Shown one piece after another: positions 16,365-25,916 of a stretch of 44,862 bases of DNA (within the stretch, counting starts at the first letter, position 1; each line of letters opens with the position of its first letter). The position numbers were made by a program, and so were the translations under genes. Under the pieces are notes generated by a model, which worked only from the letters and a program-made list of their open reading frames with translations, was not told where the DNA came from and ran no database searches. Location of the stretch: contig JAGAUF010000073.1 in the NCBI GenBank assembly GCA_017620885.1, forward strand, positions 1 through 44,862, in the 5' to 3' direction. Source of the stretch: Muribaculaceae bacterium (GTDB lineage Bacteria > Bacteroidota > Bacteroidia > Bacteroidales > Muribaculaceae).

Positions 16365-16999
16365 TTCTGACGGTTTTGGATAAGCTCTTCCGCAGCTTTG
16401 ACGAGAGATGCCTCGGGAGTCACGTGCCATGTCTTGATGCCGAGACGTGCTGCGGCCTCGCAGTTGGCCTGACCGTCGTCAAGGAAAAGGGTCTCTTCCG
16501 GACAGAGGTCATAACGTCGGAGGAGAATCTCGAAGATACGTTTGTCGGGCTTGCAGCATCCCTCTTGGAAAGATGCCACAATTCCGTCGAAATAGTCGTT
16601 GATGGCGAGTCCTTCAGCGCGGAAATGACGGTCTATCCAGCTATGATACATCACCGGATTGGTGTTGGAGAGGGCGAGGACGCGGTAGCCGGCGGAGCGG
16701 AGAGCCCGGATAGCTTTCAGACGTTCCGTAGGGAGATCGACGAGGAAGGCGTTGAATGCGTTCTGAATATCAGTATCCGACGTGCCGGGACGACACAGAG
16801 GCCGTACCTGATCGAAAAACTCTGATGCGGTGCAAGCGCCTGTTTCGAGGGCGAGGAATGGGCCGCGCTGTCGGTACAGGTCGAGCATTTCGCCGGCTTC
16901 ACTCAGTCCTATTTCCTTCAAACGGGCGACTGAGCGGTCGCGACAGAGGTCTATGACTACTCCCCCGAGATCGAGAACTATGTTTTGAATATTTTTCAC
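16361..16999 (-). CDS. HAD-superfamily phosphatase
   Basis: A 212-aa haloacid dehalogenase-type hydrolase. Motif I is LDLGGVVID near residues 9-17: the nucleophile Asp is present but the usual second Asp two residues later is Gly, as in the YihX-like subgroup. Motif II is LALSNTNP, motif III is the lysine in EGCCKPDKRIF, and motif IV is FLDDGQANCEAA. The cap is the small helical type. It is the first gene of the unit with ribF. Small-molecule phosphatase activity (a sugar phosphate or nucleotide) is likely; the substrate is unknown. Confidence 0.85.
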   Translation of the reverse strand: MKNIQNIVLDLGGVVIDLCRDRSVARLKEIGLSEAGEMLDLYRQRGPFLALETGACTASEFFDQVRPLCRPGTSDTDIQNAFNAFLVDLPTERLKAIRALRSAGYRVLALSNTNPVMYHSWIDRHFRAEGLAINDYFDGIVASFQEGCCKPDKRIFEILLRRYDLCPEETLFLDDGQANCEAAARLGIKTWHVTPEASLVKAAEELIQNRQK

Positions 17000-17048
17000 T
17001 TCCGTTTAAACTTTTTGCGTGATTTTATGTCTAATTTAAAAAGACGTG

Positions 17049-17080
17049 CAAATTTAGCAAATTAATTTGAGATAGGAAAA
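17049..17080 (-). promoter_or_regulatory. Possible promoter of the HAD-ribF unit
   Basis: TAAATTTG on the minus strand (17056-17049) matches the -7 consensus. The -33 position 20 nt upstream reads TTTT instead of TTTG, so support is partial. Confidence 0.4.
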
Positions 17081-17206
17081 GATTCCACTGCAGGTTCTTA
17101 AACAAATTGCGGTAGAAAAACATTTAACAATTAGAGGGTGATGCGAAAATGCCGCCAATAGGGTTGGCGTCGCGTTATCCGGTAAGTCAGTATAATACGT
17201 AGAACT

Positions 17207-18187
17207 ATGAGCAATATCAAATCAATAGGTATTTTGACGTCAGGTGGGGATGCACCGGGGATGAATGCGGCTATTCGCGCCGTGACCCGTGCTGCGATTT
17301 TCGCCGGATTTCGTGTGTATGGTATTTATCGCGGTTATCGTGGATTGATAACGGATGAGATAGAGGAGTTTTCCACTCAGAATGTCAGCAATATTATCCA
17401 GCGCGGAGGAACGATATTAAAGACAGCGCGTTGCAAGGAATTTCAGACTCCGGAGGGTCGTCAATGCGCCTACGATGTGTTGCGACGCCATGAGATAGAC
17501 GCCCTTTGTGTGATAGGTGGCGACGGCTCGCTGACGGGCGCGCGTATCTTCGCTAATGAATTTTCTTATCCTATCGTAGGACTTCCCGGCACAATCGACA
17601 ATGACCTCTACGGCACAGACTCTACTATCGGTTACGATACGGCTCTGAATACAATTATGGAGTGTGTCGACAAGATTCGCGACACGGCGACGTCGCACGA
17701 GCGCCTTTTTTTTATCGAGGTGATGGGACGCGACGCAGGCTTTCTCTGCCTCAACGGGGCGATTGCATCGGGCGCCGAAGCTGCCATAATTCCCGAGATT
17801 TCCACACAGGCCGATCAGCTTTCGGAGCTGATAAAAAACGGTTTCCGCAAGTCGAAAAACAGTTCGATAGTGCTTGTGGCCGAATCGCCTTCCACAGGAG
17901 GTGCAATGGCTCTTGCTGACCGCGTGAAGAACGAATATCCGGAATATGACGTGCGCGTGACTATTTTGGGTCACCTGCAGCGCGGCGGTTCTCCTACGGC
18001 CTTCGACCGCATCCTTGCTTCGCGTATGGGGGCGGCCGCCGTCGATGCTCTGCTCGACGACCAGCGTAATGTGATGATTGGCATAAAGAACGATGAAATC
18101 GTTTATGTGCCGTTCTCCAAAGCTATCAAGAAAGATAAGCCTATCAACGCCGATCTGCTCGCTACGCTCCGTCGTCTGTCGATATAA
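17207..18187 (+). CDS. pfkA: ATP-dependent 6-phosphofructokinase
   Basis: Phosphorylates fructose 6-phosphate to the 1,6-bisphosphate, the committed step of glycolysis. The 326-aa protein has the ATP loop [19 protein letters not shown] at the start, GGDGSLTGA (about 103-111), the catalytic PGTIDNDL segment, and the [10 protein letters not shown] and [15 protein letters not shown] substrate segments. Length matches the bacterial PfkA type. The ion channel gene follows after 49 bases. I do not see a consensus promoter in the 200-base gap before it. Confidence 0.95.
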   Translation: MSNIKSIGILTSGGDAPGMNAAIRAVTRAAIFAGFRVYGIYRGYRGLITDEIEEFSTQNVSNIIQRGGTILKTARCKEFQTPEGRQCAYDVLRRHEIDALCVIGGDGSLTGARIFANEFSYPIVGLPGTIDNDLYGTDSTIGYDTALNTIMECVDKIRDTATSHERLFFIEVMGRDAGFLCLNGAIASGAEAAIIPEISTQADQLSELIKNGFRKSKNSSIVLVAESPSTGGAMALADRVKNEYPEYDVRVTILGHLQRGGSPTAFDRILASRMGAAAVDALLDDQRNVMIGIKNDEIVYVPFSKAIKKDKPINADLLATLRRLSI

Positions 18188-18236
18188 TCGCACAGACGAC
18201 TGCAATTCATCTCCCAATAATCTCCACTAAATCGCT

Positions 18237-18971
18237 ATGAAATACATACATAAAGGTAATACGGGCCATTCGGTAGAAATGCCGAAATGGGCTATGACGA
18301 TAGAGCGCATCTCACATTACGTAGTGCTGGTGCTTTCTCTGGCGCTGATTGTATTTATATCATACGATACCTTCACCGATGTCCAGTTCTTGGCCAACAG
18401 AACATATATGACCTTCCAACTGTGGGTCTGCATAATTTTTCTGGGAGATTTCTTCCTTGAGCTCAATCTGGCCCCCGACAAGCGCATTTATATTCGCCGG
18501 CGATGGTTTTTCCTGCTTATTTCCATCCCGTATCTTAATATAATCCGTCTTTTCGACATTCAGTTCAGCGAGTCGACTCTGTATTTCATCCGTTTCATCC
18601 CGCTGGTGCGCGGCGCATATTCTATGGCGATGGTAGTGGGCTTTTTCTCCACCAACAAGGCATTTACGCTCGTGGCTCAATATGCGTTCATACTTGTCTC
18701 GGCGATTTATTTCATGTCGTTGATATTTTTCTACGAAGAGAAGGACGTCAATGAGAATGTCGTCACATACTGGGATTCGTTGTATTGGGCGTGTATGAAT
18801 GTTACTACCATAGGATCGGAAATCGAGGCAGTGACCCCGGTAGGGAAGATCGGGTCGGTGGCGATGGGCATTTCAGGGATGTTGATGCTTCCGCTCTTTA
18901 CGGTCTATATCACTGACCGTGTGAAGCGTCTGAACGCGCGTCAGCGCTCCGATCAAGAGCCACAGCAATAA
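18237..18971 (+). CDS. Potassium-channel-like ion channel with altered filter
   Basis: A 244-aa inner-membrane protein with about six hydrophobic segments (near residues 24-44, 58-76, 88-106, 112-136, 143-165 and 200-222) and an arginine-bearing segment (IRFIPLVRG) reminiscent of a voltage-sensor helix. Between the last two helices the re-entrant pore segment reads WACMNVTTIGSEIEAVTPVG. In potassium channels this position carries TVGYG; here it is TTIGSE, so the selectivity filter lacks the second glycine and the tyrosine. This resembles a Bacteroides variant family I recall with TTVGS. The conducted ion is therefore uncertain. The last 15 residues are charged and cytosolic. Confidence 0.75.
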   Translation: MKYIHKGNTGHSVEMPKWAMTIERISHYVVLVLSLALIVFISYDTFTDVQFLANRTYMTFQLWVCIIFLGDFFLELNLAPDKRIYIRRRWFFLLISIPYLNIIRLFDIQFSESTLYFIRFIPLVRGAYSMAMVVGFFSTNKAFTLVAQYAFILVSAIYFMSLIFFYEEKDVNENVVTYWDSLYWACMNVTTIGSEIEAVTPVGKIGSVAMGISGMLMLPLFTVYITDRVKRLNARQRSDQEPQQ

Positions 18972-19000
18972 AAGGGAATATAGACATAATCATTAAAATA

Positions 19001-19047
19001 ATATGACCGGCCGCGCTTAGATTGTTCTATTCGCGGCCGGTTCATAT
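19001..19047. terminator. GC-rich hairpin after the ion channel gene
   Basis: ACCGGCCGCG (19006-19015) pairs perfectly with CGCGGCCGGT (19032-19041), extended by ATATG with CATAT around a one-base bulge. There is little T-tract on the plus strand, so it may act as a bidirectional barrier rather than a classic terminator. Confidence 0.6.
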
Positions 19048-19065
19048 ATGGGTACTGTCAGGAAA

Positions 19066-19098
19066 AGAAAGGTCGGAGTTTGAATCTCCGACCTTTCT
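19066..19098 (-). terminator. Terminator of the 1571-aa surface protein gene
   Basis: AGAAAGGTCGGAG (19066-19078) and CTCCGACCTTTCT (19086-19098) form a perfect 13-bp stem with a 7-nt loop. Read on the minus strand it is followed by tttcc, consistent with termination of the 19169-23884 gene. Confidence 0.8.
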
Positions 19099-19168
19099 GA
19101 AAATATAGGGAATTATGAGTGTTTGCGTAGGGCAAACCCGGGCGTGAATGATTCACGCGCCGGAATTA

Positions 19169-22100
19169 TTATTTGACGAGTACTTTGACGAAAGCGTTGC
19201 CGTTCTTCACAAGATAGATACCTGCATCGGTGGGGATGCGCTGGCTGTCGCTCTTGACGTTGACGGTGCGTACATATTTGCCGTCGGTGGTATAGAGCGC
19301 GATTTGCTGTCCTGCAAGGCCGGAGACGATGATTTCGCCGGTGCCGCCGTAAACGCCGCTGAGGTCCGTCAGATCGTCAACACCGAGAGAATAGACGATT
19401 GCCTCGTTGGAGCGGGGACCTTCGGTGATTCCTTTAGGAGCGTTGACGTGGGTAGTCACGAAGTAGATAGCGTTGTTGTCGCCGCTGTTCTCGTGCGTGA
19501 AGGTGTTGCCCTTGACGTTGTCGGCCACTTTCTCGAAGGTGTTCCAGTCACGGTTGAGGTAGCGGTAGACGGAGAAATGGTCCACGGTCCATTCATTGAG
19601 CTGAACAGGTGAGAAGGAGATGTCGTCGATGAGGGCGGCGAATGAGTCGAACGAGCGGTAAACGAGGGCGAAGTATTTAGCCGTCTTGGGAAGAGTGTAA
19701 GTTACTTTTTCCCAAGTTTCTTCACCGGTCTTCGAGAATGAGCGCACTTTGTGGAATGAGCCGCACTTGTCGGGTGTCGAGGCGTCACCGGCCACAATCG
19801 CGTCGCCGAGATGGTCGTCGGTTTCCGATACCCAGAGTTCTACATATTCAGTCTGCTCTACCGAGATTCTGTTATACCAGAAGGATATTTCGCTTCCGGG
19901 CACAACCTCCGGAGAGATCAGCCAGTCGGCTGCTTGAGGAGCTTCTTCGACTCCGAACTCGTATTCAAGTGCGCGGGCCATCAGATACTGGTTGCCGCTG
20001 TGCGGATAGAGACGCGGGTCGCCGAGGAGGTTGAGTGACTTGGCGTCGATAACTGTCCATGCCTGAGGCTCGTCGATGCCCGGCCAAGTAAGTCCTTCGA
20101 TGCCGAAGCATTTGCGCTTGTCCATATCGACATTGCGGAATGCACCGATTTTCTCCAAAGGAGTGAAGGGCACCTCATAGTCGAAGTTCTCGCTGGCACC
20201 ATGCTTAACGTCGGGCGTCGACCAGTTGAGTGTGACGGCGGTGTGTTCGTCATTGTATTTAGCCTCAAGATCGTTCACAACGGGGAGTTGTGATTTCACG
20301 ATTTTAACTTTGTATGAAGCGGTGTTGTTCACTTCAACTTCGTCTTCAATCGGTTCAATCTCAGCCTTCATGGTGATGTATTCATAGTCTTTCCATTCGG
20401 GCTTAACGAGGAACGTGTTGTAGAAGGAACCGGAACGTCCTGACGGCAGGTTAGGTGTGCGGTTTTCGTGCATATCGAGGAACTTGCCGTCGGGAGCGTA
20501 GAGCTTGATGTTGGCTTGGCAACGGTTGTTCTCTTCGCCTGAGTTGGCTACGGTAAGAGTTGCTTCAAACTTGTCGCCGATGCTACATTCTTCGGGACCG
20601 GTGAAAGAGGAAATCTTCATATCGTAGCTTACGTTCTGACGTATGCGGTAATTGTCGATGACGAAGTATTCATTGAGTGTGGAAGCGAAGTCCACATTGA
20701 TGAATATCTGTATCCACGGCTGGTTGGCAAACACTTCGGGAAGGATGAACTGCTGTTCGTTCCATTCGCCGGATGAACCTTTCTTATAGTTGATCTCACC
20801 GATCTGGATGATATTGTCAGGGTCTGAAGCGACGCGTCCGGTGAGATAGACTTTCGGAGTTTCGGCATAATCCCAAGTTTTGGCTGAGAAGAGCACTTCG
20901 GGGATGCCGAGCGTGGATGCTTTCGGGAGCATAATCTGACCCTTGCAAGGCACTGCGGCTTCGCTGAAGAAGAGCACGCATCCGGCGTTGACTATGGGAT
21001 TGCCGCCTATTTCGAGGCCGAGAAGCGAACGTTCGTTACTCCAGTTGGTACCTCCGTATCCGTCACCTGTGCGGCGTATTACGGGATAATAGTCGAAGTG
21101 GGTGGTGCCGTATTCCTCTGTCATCGGGAGCTCGTAGGGAGTTCCGAGGATTTCAGAATGGAAGTGAACATCCTGCGATTTGCCGGCAACGGTTTCGGCC
21201 TGAACGCCAAGCCAATAGTGGGCCTGTTCTCCTGCCGGTTCTGCGGTGTAGTCGAAGGACGTGGTCTTGGAAGTGCCTACCTTCTGAGGGTCTACAGCGG
21301 ATTTCCAGCGGGCGAAGATATTGTATGTGCAGTCGTCGGGGGATACGTATCCGCCGTTGATTCCGACAGAAGAGGGTTCGTCCCAATGGATATTGACTGT
21401 GCGGTTGTTGGCTTTAGGCGATCCGATGACGTTTCTCGGGCTGTAGGGGGTGTCGACACCGATATACTGACGGCTTACCACGGTACGGCCGTTGCCGTTG
21501 TCGTTGGCTACGGTGATGAAGAACTGGTTGAAGCCGTCTTCGAGAGCTTTGACATGGCCTGTTACGGTGCTTCCGGGAAGACCTTCTTTAAGGTCGAATT
21601 CGTCTACGCCTTCACATTCGAAGGTCACCTTGAGGTTCTTCTGTGCGTCGAGCGGCTGTCCGAAGGAGTTGAGCGTAGGAAGCTTGACTTCGATGTCGGC
21701 TTCAAGCGCACCCTTTTCGGCGGGCTTAACTTGGATGTCGGTAACGCCTTGCGGTACGTCGGCACTCTTGTCGGTAGCGCTGATCTTGACACCGCTGATG
21801 CTCATACCGCGACCACGGTTAGCTTTCTTAGAGCAGTAGTGGAATGCTACGTAGTAATCGCCGGCTTCGGGTACAGAGAAATTGACTGAGTATTCGACGG
21901 GCATAAGGGGACAACGCATCTGATTACGCTGCCAGATGATGTCGTCGGCTTTGAGCTTGGAATAATCGAATGATTTAGCGAGATAGATTTCGAGGTCTTC
22001 GCGCGTTACACCGGTGTAAAGACCACCGATGTTGAAGTCGAGCTTATAGAGCTTGGTAGCGTCTTCAAACTTGGAGAGGGGGAAGAATACCCACTCGTCG

Positions 22101-23884
22101 GCGTCGTTATAGTAGTTGATGAGCATGTGGAGAGCCTCGAAGCCGAGTTCCTTCGGTGCCCAGTGCGTAAAGGTTGTTCCGTCGCCGTCGCCGTCGATAA
22201 TCTTCGTGATTGAGAGGCCTTCCTCAGAGAAGTCTACTTCCATCGGGAGGGTGCGGGCACGACCTACGATTTCGTAGAGCATAGCGGGCTCGGATTCCAT
22301 ATTATTGGCAACGGCACGCACTGAGATGGCTGTGAGGGCCATATCAACGGGCTGAATGAAAGTATACTGAGTGTCGGTGATAGGACGTGAGTTTTGTTTT
22401 ACATTGTTGAAGTATACATCGTAATAGAGTGCCGAACGATCAACGTAACCACCGTGTGCACCACCTTCGACGGGCGCCTTCCAGCTGAGCGTATTGTTGT
22501 CGAGACGCACGTTAGTGGGAGAATATGGATTGTCGTGGCCGGTAAAGAACTTCGTTGAGATGGTCGGGCTGGCAAGCTCGTTTGCCTCGAAATAGATGGA
22601 GGCTTCGTGCTGACCTGCGCTGAAGTCCTGCGAAATGGTTTTGGTTTCGCCGGGAGTGAAGTCTTCTTCGAGGAGTTTCTTATCGTCAACGGTAAGAACA
22701 CCTTTGAGCTTGGTTCCTGCGGGGAATGCTACGCCGCTGTAAGCGAGTTCGGGAGCCGTCACAGAGATTGTAGTGGTTGTGCTGGCTTTGTCGGCTGTAA
22801 CGACGGGCTTGGCGGGAATTCCGGGGGCATCCCACTCGGCGTAGGGGTCGGTGTTGTGGATAGATGATATGTAACATCCCATAGGAGCCGAGATGCCCGG
22901 ACCGCGAGTCACCTCAAACGTTTCAGCATCAATGTAGTCGAGATAATACATCTGAGCGGCCGTTACTTGGGAAGCAACCACGAAACAACGGTCGAGCGGG
23001 CTATATGTGATAGCTCCGGGGTATGTGGACTGGAAGAGGGGTGAGTTGTCTTCAGTGGTGAGCGACGCGCCTTCTACTATCGTACCGTTGGTGCGGTTGA
23101 GGATGTAGGCAAGGTTGTTCTCGTTGAAGATATAGATTTCACCATCGAGGGGGTTATAGCATATAGCGTTGAGGAATCCGTAGCTCTTCAGGTCGCGGAG
23201 CAGGTCAACGGTATAGGTCTCGGGGTCGATTACTACGAGCTGGCTGACAGTGTTGCCGCCATCGGAGAGCGAGAGACCGTAGATTTTGTTGGTGGTGGGG
23301 TCGTAAGTCATCGTGTAGGGGCTTGCGATCTCATTGCCATCAAAGTCAATAGTGCGGAGCAGAGAGCCGGAGTCGAGGTCAACGACAAACCAGCGAACCG
23401 CAAAATTGAATACTGTGGATTCCACCGAGGGAAGATAGAGGGTATTGCCGATTGTCACACCCGACTGGAATTCATAGTCGTCGCTGCGATAGTGGGCGCC
23501 GTAATAAGCGGGGGTTAATTTCCCTGTTTTGGCGTCGATTTTGCCGAGGAATGCCTGTTCCTGAGCCACGAGTTGGGCGTGCTGAGGCACAACGGCGTAG
23601 AAATTTCCGCGACGGTCTTCGGCCGAGCGGGTGAGATAATTGGGAGCTTTCTCAGCCGTGGGCACCTTGAATGTGCCTCCATGACCGGAATCTTCCATAC
23701 CGGGTTTATTCATCTTGCGACCGGAACGAGAGCGCATTTTTTTTGCGTTCTCTTTCACCTGCGTGGATGAAATCGTCTTCCCGGCGGGATAGATTTTCTC
23801 CCATGCGCCTGCTGTGGTAGGCGCGAGAAGGGCTGCCGCGATGATTGCGACAAGCACTTTGCAAGTTAGAAGATTTCTTTTCAT
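19169..23884 (-). CDS. Giant multidomain surface protein with fibronectin-like and choice-of-anchor J domains
   Basis: A 1571-aa exported protein. I chose the ATG at 23884, which gives a clean signal peptide (residues 1-27, ending TTAGA); the frame extends upstream but not as signal sequence. Residues about 90-390 have repeated short beta segments (TYDPTTNKIYGLSL, YNPLDGEIYIFN, YSPLDRCFVVA) like a beta-propeller. Fibronectin III-like units occur near 455-545, 815-900 and 1200-1250 (NTLSWKAP, VNIHWDEP, VTLNWSTP). Residues about 1255-1430 match a choice-of-anchor J/MAM-like domain (LISPEVVPGSEISFWYN, FALVYRSFDSFAALIDDI). The last 70 residues form the C-terminal tail (GEIIVSGLAGQQIALYTT, GIYLVKNGNAFVKVLVK) resembling type IX cargo. 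The ligand is unknown. It stands alone between a terminator and a 358-base gap. Confidence 0.8.
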   Translation of the reverse strand: MKRNLLTCKVLVAIIAAALLAPTTAGAWEKIYPAGKTISSTQVKENAKKMRSRSGRKMNKPGMEDSGHGGTFKVPTAEKAPNYLTRSAEDRRGNFYAVVPQHAQLVAQEQAFLGKIDAKTGKLTPAYYGAHYRSDDYEFQSGVTIGNTLYLPSVESTVFNFAVRWFVVDLDSGSLLRTIDFDGNEIASPYTMTYDPTTNKIYGLSLSDGGNTVSQLVVIDPETYTVDLLRDLKSYGFLNAICYNPLDGEIYIFNENNLAYILNRTNGTIVEGASLTTEDNSPLFQSTYPGAITYSPLDRCFVVASQVTAAQMYYLDYIDAETFEVTRGPGISAPMGCYISSIHNTDPYAEWDAPGIPAKPVVTADKASTTTTISVTAPELAYSGVAFPAGTKLKGVLTVDDKKLLEEDFTPGETKTISQDFSAGQHEASIYFEANELASPTISTKFFTGHDNPYSPTNVRLDNNTLSWKAPVEGGAHGGYVDRSALYYDVYFNNVKQNSRPITDTQYTFIQPVDMALTAISVRAVANNMESEPAMLYEIVGRARTLPMEVDFSEEGLSITKIIDGDGDGTTFTHWAPKELGFEALHMLINYYNDADEWVFFPLSKFEDATKLYKLDFNIGGLYTGVTREDLEIYLAKSFDYSKLKADDIIWQRNQMRCPLMPVEYSVNFSVPEAGDYYVAFHYCSKKANRGRGMSISGVKISATDKSADVPQGVTDIQVKPAEKGALEADIEVKLPTLNSFGQPLDAQKNLKVTFECEGVDEFDLKEGLPGSTVTGHVKALEDGFNQFFITVANDNGNGRTVVSRQYIGVDTPYSPRNVIGSPKANNRTVNIHWDEPSSVGINGGYVSPDDCTYNIFARWKSAVDPQKVGTSKTTSFDYTAEPAGEQAHYWLGVQAETVAGKSQDVHFHSEILGTPYELPMTEEYGTTHFDYYPVIRRTGDGYGGTNWSNERSLLGLEIGGNPIVNAGCVLFFSEAAVPCKGQIMLPKASTLGIPEVLFSAKTWDYAETPKVYLTGRVASDPDNIIQIGEINYKKGSSGEWNEQQFILPEVFANQPWIQIFINVDFASTLNEYFVIDNYRIRQNVSYDMKISSFTGPEECSIGDKFEATLTVANSGEENNRCQANIKLYAPDGKFLDMHENRTPNLPSGRSGSFYNTFLVKPEWKDYEYITMKAEIEPIEDEVEVNNTASYKVKIVKSQLPVVNDLEAKYNDEHTAVTLNWSTPDVKHGASENFDYEVPFTPLEKIGAFRNVDMDKRKCFGIEGLTWPGIDEPQAWTVIDAKSLNLLGDPRLYPHSGNQYLMARALEYEFGVEEAPQAADWLISPEVVPGSEISFWYNRISVEQTEYVELWVSETDDHLGDAIVAGDASTPDKCGSFHKVRSFSKTGEETWEKVTYTLPKTAKYFALVYRSFDSFAALIDDISFSPVQLNEWTVDHFSVYRYLNRDWNTFEKVADNVKGNTFTHENSGDNNAIYFVTTHVNAPKGITEGPRSNEAIVYSLGVDDLTDLSGVYGGTGEIIVSGLAGQQIALYTTDGKYVRTVNVKSDSQRIPTDAGIYLVKNGNAFVKVLVK

Positions 23885-24242
23885 GTTGATATTATTGTAA
23901 TTGTTTAATTTTTCAAATTGCAAGCGTCCGAGTGGTAAACGGAAGCTATGTTGCCGGCTATGCGGTTCAGGCAATTCCCGAGCATTGGATTCGGGGAAAA
24001 GAGAGATGTTTGGTTTGAACGCCCTAAATTACTACTTTTTTTCTTAACGGGTACAAACTTTTTTGTTAAAAATTTTTCTATGGCGGTTTGTGCGCGGTTG
24101 CAGATAGGTGTATGTATAGGGTTAATTAATTATTGATTTTCAATAAATTTTTATCTTTTTAGTTTATCGTCAATTAATCCGGCGTATTTTATTGGATTTA
24201 TCAAAAATGAAAATATTCTTCTGCCGGAATGAAATTTTTGGA
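23885..24242. other. AT-rich intergenic region
   Basis: No gene is visible. It should hold the end of the DUF2752 transcript and the promoter of the 1571-aa protein gene. The best minus-strand promoter candidate is TTTG (24057-24054), 22 nt, then TAATTTAG (24031-24024), one mismatch from consensus with a long spacer. Long A/T runs occur at 24034-24085 and 24125-24165. I see no clear terminator. Confidence 0.45.
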
Positions 24243-24629
24243 TTAGAGATTGAAAATATTTCTCAAAACAGTCCATCCTGTGGCAAGAAGGCAAAAAACG
24301 ATGCATCCCCATTTGCCGTAAATGCGTATGTAAAGGTGACGGTGTCGTGTTCGGTTGAATTCCAGCCATATCAAAAAAATGATGACAGGAATCATAAGGA
24401 CGAGGAATGCGTTCTGTCGGAACGCTTCGGCCAAATTTCCCGTCAGCAGGGAGTGAATCATACGTTGCGAGCCACATCCGGGACACTTGTATCCCGTAAT
24501 CATAAATGTGATGCATTTGGGCATCCAGTATGCTTCGGCCGGGTCGAAAGCGGCATAGACAGCGGCAAACATTATCAGGGCGCAGATGGCGGAGAGGACT
24601 TTAATCTTCCGCTTTCCGTCCTGCGTCAT
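24243..24629 (-). CDS. DUF2752 membrane protein
   Basis: A 128-aa protein with three hydrophobic segments (about residues 9-28, 65-85 and 102-122). It has the family motif ITGYKCPGCGSQRMIHSLLTG (two cysteines and a GSQR sequence) that defines DUF2752. Function is not known. I chose the start at 24629, which overlaps the upstream stop codon as ATGA; this gives a normal-length protein. As I recall, DUF2752 and CD225/dispanin genes are often neighbours in Bacteroidetes. Here the CD225 domain is the tail of a PurN fusion, and the tight coupling suggests the two membrane proteins are made together. Confidence 0.85.
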   Translation of the reverse strand: MTQDGKRKIKVLSAICALIMFAAVYAAFDPAEAYWMPKCITFMITGYKCPGCGSQRMIHSLLTGNLAEAFRQNAFLVLMIPVIIFLIWLEFNRTRHRHLYIRIYGKWGCIVFCLLATGWTVLRNIFNL

Positions 24630-25717
24630 TTCACCAAGAGCGATAGGGGTAAATAAAGAGCGGAAAAGACGATGCCTGCCACAATTGTGATTATCAGCCA
24701 TATCTCCGTCATACGTGAAGATCGTTTCGCTCCCTCTATGTCGCCTACATAATATTTCGTGCTGACTTGCGACGAATATATTATCGCGATAATACCCGGA
24801 ATGAGGCAGCAAGCGAGGGTCAGAACGACAGCCCAAACGAAATAGGAGGGAGGCATGGGCTCCGTAGGCTGACATTGCGCGTTCGTCGCACCCGGCGTGA
24901 CGGGCTGCTCAAGCGGCTGTGCGGGAATATGCGGCGCCTGTGTCTGACAGGGATTCTGTGGCGTGGCTGCGTCCTCCGGGATAGGTGGCGTCAGCGTTTC
25001 TGCCGGGGAGGGTACGCTCAGCGCTTCCGCCCATTCGTCCTGCAGGCGTTTATCTGTCCCTTCTTCGGTTTTTTCTGTCGGTTCGGGCGCAACGGCTGTT
25101 TCTTGATTAACATCTGACGGAATCCGCGGAGGCAACGTAGCGGAATCAAGCCGCTCTACCAGCTTGACGATGGCGCGTGGATAAAGAGAATATTCCACAG
25201 GGTGAATTTTCTCTTCAAGCGTCCGGGGAGTGTCCTCGGGTGTGACAGTCACCTTCTCCTGCATGATGATTTCTCCCTTGTCCATTTCGTCCGTAACGAT
25301 GTGGACCGTCACTCCGCTTTCTGTCTCGCGTGCGGCGACGACTGCCTCGTGGACATAATGACCATACATCCCCTTGCCGCCGTAAGCCGGCAGCAGTGAA
25401 GGATGAATATTCAGGATACGCCCTTCGTAAGCCGCGATGATTTGCGTAGCCACATAATGCATAAATCCCGCCAACACCACGATGTCGATATTGTGATTGT
25501 GGAGTATTTCCACGATCTTTTCCGGCTCGTTGTCCCATACGGAATTCGGCACGTAGATTGTTTCGACGCCCAACGGCTCCATACGCGCTATGACGCCCGC
25601 ATTACGCCTGTTGGTCAGCACCAGAGATACATTTATCCGGCTGCCGTTATTGAAGATACGCGCGATGTTTTCGGCATTCGTTCCCGAACCCGATGCAAAT
25701 ATAGCTATTCTTTTCAT
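24626..25717 (-). CDS. purN: PurN fused to a CD225/dispanin membrane domain
   Basis: The N-terminal part (residues 1 to about 193) is glycinamide ribonucleotide formyltransferase of purine synthesis. It has IFASGSGTN (about 7-14), AGFMHYV, the NIHPSLLPAYGG loop with catalytic Asn103 and His105, and DEMDKGE with Asp146, so it looks catalytically intact. A Pro/Glu/Gln-rich linker of about 95 residues follows. Residues about 289-363 are a CD225/dispanin domain: a membrane segment with a cysteine pair (VLTLACCLIPGIIAIIYSS), the VGDIEGAKRSSR loop and a second membrane segment. PurN alone is normally about 190-210 aa. There is no methionine between the last PurN residues and the CD225 domain, so separate translation is unlikely. 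The start at 25717 lies about 35 nt after the predicted transcription start; in-frame ATGs at 25726 and 25750 are less likely. Confidence 0.88.
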   Translation of the reverse strand: MKRIAIFASGSGTNAENIARIFNNGSRINVSLVLTNRRNAGVIARMEPLGVETIYVPNSVWDNEPEKIVEILHNHNIDIVVLAGFMHYVATQIIAAYEGRILNIHPSLLPAYGGKGMYGHYVHEAVVAARETESGVTVHIVTDEMDKGEIIMQEKVTVTPEDTPRTLEEKIHPVEYSLYPRAIVKLVERLDSATLPPRIPSDVNQETAVAPEPTEKTEEGTDKRLQDEWAEALSVPSPAETLTPPIPEDAATPQNPCQTQAPHIPAQPLEQPVTPGATNAQCQPTEPMPPSYFVWAVVLTLACCLIPGIIAIIYSSQVSTKYYVGDIEGAKRSSRMTEIWLIITIVAGIVFSALYLPLSLLVK

Positions 25718-25758
25718 CTTGAACATAAATCTTTCTCCTCCACTTCCCAAATCTTTTG

Positions 25759-25790
25759 CAAAGTTAATCTATTTTCCACCCTTCTCCAAA
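25759..25790 (-). promoter_or_regulatory. Promoter of the purN-CD225/DUF2752 operon
   Basis: On the minus strand TTTG (25790-25787), 20 nt, then TAACTTTG (25766-25759), an exact consensus match. The start near 25752 supports the ATG at 25717. I see no purine riboswitch between them. Confidence 0.75.
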
Positions 25791-25916
25791 TATACCTGTT
25801 ATTTTTATTAAACCGATGACAATCTACAGTTGTTATAAGAAAGTAAGGAATGAGAAAAACACGCAATAAAACAAAATAAGAAAAACACGCATAGAAATCA
25901 GTAAAAATAAATCAAT

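Noticed and set aside
23885-23974. A 30-residue N-terminal extension of the 1571-aa surface protein
   Set aside because: It would place a polar stretch before an otherwise perfect signal peptide; the ATG at 23884 is preferred.
24630-24875. A longer start for the DUF2752 protein
   Set aside because: The extra 82 codons are antiparallel-free shadow sequence overlapping the CD225 tail in another frame; the ATGA overlap start fits the family length.
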